Source: Armillaria gallica (taxonomy: Eukaryota; Basidiomycota; Agaricomycetes; Agaricales; Physalacriaceae). Taken from it: 64,000 nt of DNA. The stretch's first letter is position 1. Each line of letters starts with the position of its first letter. Below, one piece after another: positions 57,490-64,000 of this stretch. Both the position numbers and the translations under genes were made by a program. The stretch is from NCBI GenBank assembly GCA_037576215.1, contig JBANDB010000001.1, positions 434,001-498,000 on the forward strand. The letters run 5' to 3'. The notes beneath the pieces are model-generated. The model made no database searches and was not told the DNA's origin. It saw nothing but the letters and a program-made list of their open reading frames with translations.

Positions 57490-59440
57490 ACGCGCCTTTA
57501 AGCAGATTATTTTCAAGGTCTTTTTGTTCTATTGATACTACTGTATAAACAATTTCCAAACATTAAGAAAAATCTAAGATTCTGAGCCTCCGTAAGGCAA
57601 TGAAGGATCCCTAATTTTCTAGTCCTGAGTATAATTTAGCACTTAGCAAGGCACGTGCAGAAAACCGATTTCGACGTTCGTTGCATTGTTCAATGCTTAC
57701 CTGAGCACTCGTCCTAGACTTTGAATTTGAACCGTCAGGCATGATCTCACCTTGCCTTCTCTTTGCTGGTCGACAGTCCATACTTTCCTGCCAAGTCGGG
57801 TACTCAGATGTGGGGCAAATTCGGTGCGTTATCTTTCTTTCCTAGGATGAATCTTACAGACGATACGTACAGAAAGAGGATCATACTATTTGAAGGACAA
57901 TACCACCCGCTTGGGCTTCGCCCAATACCTTAGCGCGATGAATCTCACAGCCCCATAGTAAGGCGCATATATGCAGGACTTTGATGTTGAAAAGAAAAGG
58001 AACGGGTGCGTGACCATTTCAAACGACGAATGTCGTAGTCGAGACTAGCTTCTAGGGCACACTTCCTCACTGCCGCCAGTCGGAAAAGATGCCACGGGGA
58101 CGTATTCCATTCATCTTTCCGCTACGAATCTCTTTCCGATGTAATTCGACACGGACGACCAGCTGCTATAAAGTGCAATTCTATCCCGGGCGATATCATT
58201 GTGTGCTGGCAGCACGCCTACCCAGAGAACGATATCTGTAACCATCTCATCTCGTCGCTGATGCATGATGAGGCAGGCCCACGTTCAATGTCGAAACTCT
58301 CCAACAACGCTCTCGAAAACGCCGCGTCGTCATCCAAAGCGACCCTACCGATCCCGTTGTCTCCCAGCCTATCTTACTAGGACGCACTCCTTCCCACGTA
58401 TTCACCATCTCAAGAGCAATAATCGGAGCTTCTGATTCCCTCCAGCCATCCTTCTCCCTGGAGGCCTGGGCGCCCTTTCAAAGACATCCTGTTTCCACCA
58501 ATCTTGTCAATAGCTCGTTGGCGCGGTCCTACCATCCAAGGACAACACGGCTCGACTCGTTTGGCCTATACACCTCCTTTCCCTCTTCTCTGCATTATTT
58601 AATCTAAGCAGCACCTCTTTCATAATCCTTCATTGCTGACCACCCCATCACACGCCGTCTTTCTCGGGATCGATGTACCGCTTAGAGCGACTATCGAAGG
58701 ACTAGTCGCCGCACCTTCAGATTCGTATGGCTCACCCTTTTTCTGCGCAAGCCCATGCCGCACCATTCTCATTCTCGTCGTCTCCACCACCCTCTATTCC
58801 GCCGCATCGCTGGTCCAAGAAAGCCATTCTCAGCCCTCGTCGACTCAGATTGTATCAAGACGAGCCGAAGAAGATATTAGGAAGGAAGATGCTATTGGAA
58901 AGATGAATACCGGAACCAAGGTATTCGCTGTTCAGCACATACTCGTTCACGGCTATATGATGAATCGTAACCGACAGGCATAGGCGCGTATTCCTTTTCT
59001 TTTGACCGCCCACCCCCAGTCTCATAACCAACGTAGTGTGAATCACTAGAGCGCGACCAGATGCTATTAGCACATTGCCATTATCAGGACGGGATTTGGC
59101 CGCTTCTTTTGGAGGCAGGATCGTCCCAGCCATCTCGGTGGTGGGCGTCTCAGTTATTCCATTAACTGAGTATCGCTGACAACGAGATTTCAAAGGTTGC
59201 ATCGGGGATCAGCGCTTGGATATTATAGCAATAGTACAATCGTCGCTCATAGCACTAGGTTTGTCGTAAAGCTGCCTTACCAAAAGTCGGGGGATGAATG
59301 TACCTAACTGCTTAGATACTTAATTTGCACCAGTTTAGGACACAAAAAATCTTGAAAAAATCATGCCTTCGTGAATTGTATATAGTAAGGATAATGGCCA
59401 CGCAGATTTATAGAACAAGATTACGATGAACGTCGTACTT
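57490..59440. other. Region without a supported gene
   Basis: Parts at 57.7-58.3 kb are old relatives of block C and the 12.2-13.0 kb block (GGTGCGTTATCTTTC, TCCCGGGCGATATCATTGTG). A + frame at 58633-58983 includes a hydrophobic run (RTILILVVSTTLYSAASLV), but I cannot support it as a gene. Confidence 0.3.
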
Positions 59441-59443
59441 ACA

Positions 59444-59508
59444 TGGACTCTTTGGTGTAATCGTACAATCACCATTGATTGATCCCCGGTTCAAATCCGG
59501 GAGGTCCA
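59444..59508 (+). repeat. tRNA-derived sequence, 65 nt
   Basis: TGGACTC...AGGTCCA pair over 6 of 7 positions. The T-arm CCCGG/TTCAAAT/CCGGG is perfect. The D and anticodon arms are not formable, so it is a tRNA-derived repeat or pseudogene. Confidence 0.5.
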
Positions 59509-59958
59509 CTAGGAAGCGAATGATTGATCTCTTTTGAAGACTTTTGGCCCTGGACAGTGGAGTCAGGAGATTCGAGAAATCAGGACTGGTCACTACAAAT
59601 GTGCAGTCCTCGTTACAAGCAGCAGTTTTGAGTTTTTGAATGCTGACCATTGTGCATTGCTGACCGACACCTTTGACCTTTGAACGGAACTTGGGCCTTT
59701 CATTTGGGACGAGGTCTTGATACTACGCTGCGGACTCGTGCACGACGGATCTAAAGAGAGTACATATCATGCTGGTCTGCAGTCTTGGCGCGACACACTC
59801 TTGACATTATGGTAGGATGAGATTCCGTCTCCGAGTCGATGCCAAATGTCAAAGTGCATGGAATATCAATACCAGCTCCACCCTCCTTCCCGCGAAGGAC
59901 AGCAGTTTGTAGATGTAGAAACGTTAAACAGAGTTCCGATTGCTGCCCTCATCAATAA

Positions 59959-60031
59959 GGGCCTTTTGGCATAATCGCACAATCACCTTCTGGCCGTTGA
60001 TCGATCCCCGGTTCGCATCCGGGAGGGTCCA
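59959..60031 (+). repeat. tRNA-like sequence, 73 nt
   Basis: This is the best of the set. The length is canonical, a seven-pair acceptor stem (GGGCCTT with AGGGTCC, two G-U pairs) is present and the T-arm CCCGG/TTCGCAT/CCGGG is perfect. Position 33 is T with GGC following, but the anticodon and D stems do not pair, so a functional tRNA is doubtful. Confidence 0.5.
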
Positions 60032-60548
60032 TCTCTGTCCTCTACCACCATCATCGATATTCTCGGGGTCCCGTTTCTTGACTCCCCCTCCCTCGAATGG
60101 CCTCTAGGCATATCCTGCGAAGCTGCAGATTGCTCAAGGATACCTTACTTTGATGGATTGTGCGTAAATCGGCTGGACGACATACAGTTGCAAAATAGGG
60201 GTCACGGCGACTTGTACCTGCAATCAATCGCGATGCCTGACTGCGTACCTCCAGCTTGAATGACCGGAGTACGATACTGCGCAGAGTCGTATGTTTCTCA
60301 GGGAGCATTTGTCCCAATGGACGGTGTCTAAAACAGCGAGCGAAATAGGGGTTGCAACGGTTCTCACTAGGACCCTTGCAGTATCTTGGCCACCCTTTCT
60401 CGCATAAGCCTCTGAGAGCATCCCGCGATGTCGCCGGTTGCTCTGGACGCACATATTTCGAGGGACGGTCCCCAAATTACCCTGAGCAGAAAACAGGGGT
60501 TGCGTCGCTTCTTACTATAAGACGTCCCGACTCCCTCTTTTTGCTGCT
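60032..60548. other. Spacer between the tRNA-like element and the LINE remnant
   Basis: An A-rich motif around AATAGGGGT/ACAGGGGTT recurs at 60194, 60346 and 60490. A minus-strand open frame here has no recognisable domain. Confidence 0.3.
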
Positions 60549-61130
60549 TTGATTCATATTATTCCTTCGTCAGGGCTACTCTGCTACGACGAAGGAGGGT
60601 GGCCACAAAGCTTTTGCGCTATGGCTCCCTCATGTGTTATTCTATTCATATTCTGTCGCAAGGCTTTTGGCAGGATGTGTAACGACGATGTTGAGGACGT
60701 TATTCACGTTGTTTTTATGTGCAACCATGGCGCCGCCGTTCAACTGCGTCAACCTTTCTTGATCACGACCTTGTCTTCATTCCCTGCACTGAGTGGATTG
60801 AACTCCCCAGAGTCCCTCTTCCATCGCATGATAGATCTCACGGAGCCGACCGCTCGCTTTGTATACAACATGTTTTTCTTATGGAAATCCATACCACTTT
60901 TCTGATGCTGGAATTACATTCCAAGTCACATTTCACCTCTCCATCGCCGAGGCCGTGAGGGAGTACTCTTGGCGGGGCTTTACCATAGCGGCAGAGCATG
61001 GGGCAGGTTCTGTACCGTAGCAGTTATTAGTTAGTGGTACATCTTATTGTTATATAACTGTAGTACGGACGTCGTTACGGTTCTGTTCAGGATCACCGAC
61101 GACTAATAAAATTTCCTTCCTTCCTTCCAC
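60549..61130 (+). mobile_element. 3' end of a LINE (non-LTR retrotransposon), truncated
   Basis: The frame to 60905 carries MCNDDVEDVIHVVFMCN, like the Cys-x-His-x-Cys motif at the C-terminus of fungal LINE ORF2 proteins. It is followed by LRQPFLITTLSSFPAL and ARFVYNMFFLWKSIPLF-stop, which resembles the final helix of those proteins. A 3' UTR with AATAAA (61106) leads into a (TTCC)n tail at about 61112-61128, a typical LINE terminus. The reverse transcriptase and endonuclease parts are absent, so this is a 5'-truncated copy. Confidence 0.62.
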
Positions 61131-62376
61131 TGCAAGGCGTCAAAGTCAATTTTTATTTATTTATTGATTGGCAAGACTCAGCTGGGCAGTGGCCACTGCC
61201 CAGCTCAGATTTAAATTTAGGACCTTATGGTTTGGATTTTTGAATTCGGAATTCCTAGCAAGTAGGTGCATTGCGGAGTTGCTCGATAGTAGATACTATT
61301 CACCTCTCAATCTACTGGCAGACCAGCGCCTTCTCTACAACTAGGCTCGAGCTCTTTCGCGATGTCCTTTCACTTACTTGCAGCTGTGAGTGGGAACCCA
61401 TTTGAGTCACAGCATGCACGATGTGGATTCAGCTTTTGAAAGACGAATTATCATATCATACGCCGAAACTTTTTAACCGTGGGCGCTCTCTCCTTGTCTT
61501 AGAAAGGCCAACGGTCTTCTTTTATAATATGTACTTTCTGCTGTGAACCGGGTTTTTAATCATTGTCGAACGTCATACCACGTCCGTTCCGTCTGGGGAC
61601 TCCATAGCGGAGACGAATGTGTAGGCCTGAGCTCGCTTGACTTGGTTCGAATCCGAGGGAGGTCATTTTCAGGGATTTGGGTATGCGTCTTCCTTTTTAG
61701 AAGGGCGACTACTGGTCACACACAAGGCAGAATAATTTTTGCTCTGATGCAATCCTGAGTATGAACGAGGTACATGCACACTCCTTCTCCAACTCATTAG
61801 TCGACATGCCCAACTACTTACAAACGGCGCTAGCGATGCCGTTGTCTCACGGCCTATCTCGATACAACGCGCCTCCTCATCCTGCGGTAATCGAAGCTTC
61901 TGACCCCTTCTAGCGTCGGTGTTCTTGATGTGAAAAGGAACGTCCAGGGGAGAGAGAGGACTGCGTTTGGATCTGCAATATTGGGCGCTAGACCCGAACG
62001 GCGAAGCACAGTCTGTCGCGGAGATACCATTAAGAATCGGTGTGACGTCGGAGAGTGATTGAGAGCAGACAGTGTTTGGTTCCGCAAGTTTTCATGCCGA
62101 ACCCGAACGGCAAAGCACGTTGGTTGGGGAGATACCAAACTTGCTAAGGGTGCTCCGTGTGCGATGTGCGCAGCTACGGGAGCTGGACGAGAGTATGGCA
62201 CAAGTCCGCAGCACAAAATTTCGTTCAGAAACGCGTTCTCCTCATCTCCAAGTAGCGATATCGCCCCGCCCATCACTCTCCTCCCCAAAGCATTCTCCTC
62301 GCGGACGACACAAACCGCCGTGTCCGGTTCAACTTCCCAGAACAAGGAGTCACCTTCGCCTCCTTCCCTTTTGCAT
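61131..62376. other. Region with an internal repeat, no supported gene
   Basis: GGGCGCTAGACCCGAACGGC...GGAGATACCA (about 61982-62030) resembles TGCCGAACCCGAACGGCAAA...GGAGATACCA (about 62096-62131). A T-arm-like GGTTCGAATCC lies at 61646. Open frames on both strands overlap here, and their coding value is unclear. Confidence 0.35.
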
Positions 62377-63205
62377 CTACTCACAGCTTCTCCAGCCTAG
62401 CCTCGTTTTTGAGAAATATACTGCTGTCGCGTCGTTCGCTGTGTCCTGGAAGAAGAATGTCCGAAAGCGTTGGCTAGTGCACTCGAGAAGGCGAGTCGGA
62501 GGACGGGGAGTGGGACTACGAGGGGTACGAGTCAAAAACGACGATGGGGATGGGGAAGGGCTTAGAGGTTTAGTCCTAGTCGTAATATAGGTCGGTCCAT
62601 GCTCTTCAAGAGGGCGCCGCTCAATGCCTCCGCTGAGCGCTGTGCTTCCATCTTCTGCTAGAACACCGAAGTCTTCCACGACGTGGTCTTGCTCATCAAA
62701 ATACTCGGCCGCCCCATAAAACTGGGCGACCTTTGCACAAGTAGTGTGCAGGGCGAGAATGGAACGGGGAGATTCTCGTTGTCTGGAGTGATGAATCTTA
62801 TTTCTGGGGGCAGGGTAAGATGGATTGGATTGCGTAGTGGTCCTGGATCGGGGGTGAGATTGCGTGGGACAGGGTGGTGTGGGTGTGATTGCGTACCGTC
62901 TTTTCGAACCAGATTTCTAGGCGGGTAATGGACACGTTGGCAGCATTGAGTGGCTCGTGGGCATAGCCGAAAGACTTCAAAACGGCCAACAGTGAAGCGA
63001 GCTGAGAAGTATAAGCCTATCATCTAGCCGTGTAGAAAGATAGATGGTGCCGTACCTCCTTGTTGCTCGAGTCTTTGTTGATCACGCCTGTTCCCCCAAT
63101 CTCGTCGAAACCTTGGAGAGTGTGTCCTGGTCGTAGTTGACCCTACCGTCTCGGGCAAGGCCTGGGGGACGTGGGTTCTCAACGAGGGTAGCATGCACGC
63201 TCACG
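62377..63205 (-). CDS. Unidentified spliced gene, internal exons
   Basis: Two exons are convincing: 63142-63056 (GQLRPGHTLQGFDEIGGTGV to NKE, 29 codons) and 63001-62897 (LASLLAVLKSFGYAHEPLNA, ...ITRLEIWFEKT, 35 codons). They are separated by a 54-nt GT-AG intron in phase 0. Upstream, a donor at 63204 (GTGAGC) and a 62-nt intron precede the first. Downstream, a frame VAQFYGAAEYFDEQDHVVED, FGVLAEDGSTALSGG leads to a Pro/Ser-rich end at 62377, but the acceptor joining it is uncertain. No start codon was located. I do not recognise the protein family. Confidence 0.42.
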
Positions 63206-63351
63206 AGATCCTTCGCCTGGTGCCTCCCTCAAATCCATTATCCGTCGTAGGTTCATTGCGCGACAAAGTTGGGAGAGCTTTACCACGTAAACCAACGCGG
63301 CGCTATCGGGTGGGCTGGACTTTCAAATGCGAAACAGATGTTGTAGGCATC

Positions 63352-64000
63352 TGGACATGATGGTAAGAAAGCTAAATTTGGTTTTGTTTGACTCTCTGGC
63401 TCGGCGATCAAAAATCGAACGTCGTGACGCCGCATTTGAACGCGACTACCGCCATTGCTCCTTACTCATTCGAATGTTCGTATCGATTCGACCAGAACAG
63501 GCTGCCATCATCAATGAGCCAGCACTGGCATCATCGTCGAAAGCCTAGCAAACACCGCGCGGGACAAGACGCACACCATCGTCTCTTCCTTCCACCACCT
63601 GCGCACGAAAGTGAAGGAGTCCATGTCTATACTGCAGTTGTAGCCTAGGGTCCCCATCAACGCCGACGCGTCGACTGAATGCTTAGGTCTATACACAGGT
63701 ACTCATTCCACGAGTATCCATAAATCGGCTTCCCAGGCTAATTTTTTCTTTCGCTTACTAGGCTGTCTCCAATGTACCCAACGAAAAGCTCTACTCCGTG
63801 CGACACCCTCAGATCTCAAGCTCAAGCTTTGAGACATGATAGCAATATCCTATAGTTCGAGCCTGGCTATATGTGCTCGCAAATTCCCTGCAGAGCTTTT
63901 CACTCTTAGGCAGCACCGGCGTGGTCCTACATCTTCACGGACAGATTCTTTTACTCACGACGATCCTGCAGTGTCTTCGCTGCCATTACCTGATACCTCA
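63352..64000. repeat. Second copy of 52555-53225
   Basis: Nearly identical to the first copy with an internal deletion and a few indels. It runs to the end of the window, so its full extent is unknown. The protein-like frame in 63327-63548 (ERRDAAFERDYRHCSLLIRM) is interrupted by a TAG in the first copy. Confidence 0.8.

Noticed and set aside
59959..60031. Functional tRNA gene
   Set aside because: The acceptor and T stems form, but the anticodon and D stems do not. I therefore list it as tRNA-like only.
60051..60452. Minus-strand 133-codon open frame
   Set aside because: It lies in simple-motif repeats between a tRNA-like element and a LINE remnant and has no domain.
62072..62590. Plus-strand 172-codon open frame
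   Set aside because: Its composition (Arg/Gly/Pro-rich) fits an antisense shadow of the Pro/Ser-rich minus-strand frame at 62377-62679.

Overview
The window looks like a repeat-rich stretch of a mushroom-forming basidiomycete (Agaricomycete) chromosome. The reasons are a long intronless F-box protein of the kind greatly expanded in that group, spliced genes with canonical GT-AG introns of about 47-65 nt, a basidiomycete-type glutathione S-transferase (GST), a eukaryotic YKT6 SNARE gene, and fungal DNA transposon and LINE remnants. Long single-exon frames are a poor guide here: apart from the F-box gene, the real genes are cut into short exons.

The backbone is a many-times duplicated module holding a GST gene on the + strand and, a few kb downstream, a tiny six-exon gene on the - strand encoding an ~80-residue Cys/His-rich protein (C-G-H, C-x4-C-K-F-S, T-C-W-Q-Y-x-R-[FY]-P-E-Q-Y-S-P, C-P-x-C). 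I reconstructed eight copies of the small gene: P1 4141-4667, P2 7889-8759 (pseudogene), P3 14059-14592, P4 20527-21041, P5 36353-36872, P6 42017-42536, P7 49622-50127 and P8 54870-55389. Seven keep an open frame and all splice sites, including a 12-nt micro-exon. The GST has one intact copy (17193-17974), three broken copies (34.6, 41.0 and 47.5 kb) and two very decayed relics (about 0.3 and 12.5 kb).

Layout. 0-0.9 kb: relic block. 1.0-2.5: F-box gene. 3.35-11.6: two copies of a ~4 kb duplication carrying P1 and P2. 12.2-13.0: second copy of the 0-0.9 block. 14.0-16.3: P3 and flank. 17.2-18.0: intact GST. 20.0-24.2: P4, flank block B and YKT6. 24.25-28.63: three related terminal-inverted-repeat (TIR) elements in a row. 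28.6-33: poorly coding, with a tandem repeat at 30.3-31.1. 33-48.3: two to three tandem copies of a ~6 kb unit (block C, GST remnant, P gene, block B). 48.8-56.6: two further copies with P7 and P8. 56.6-64: AT-rich DNA, tRNA-like sequences, a LINE 3' end, an unidentified spliced gene and a second copy of the 52.6-53.2 segment.

YKT6 and the F-box gene are the clear conventional genes. The small Cys-rich family is the most striking content. It kept its frame while the GST beside it decayed, which suggests it is the selected part of the module. No function for it can be read from the sequence beyond likely zinc binding.
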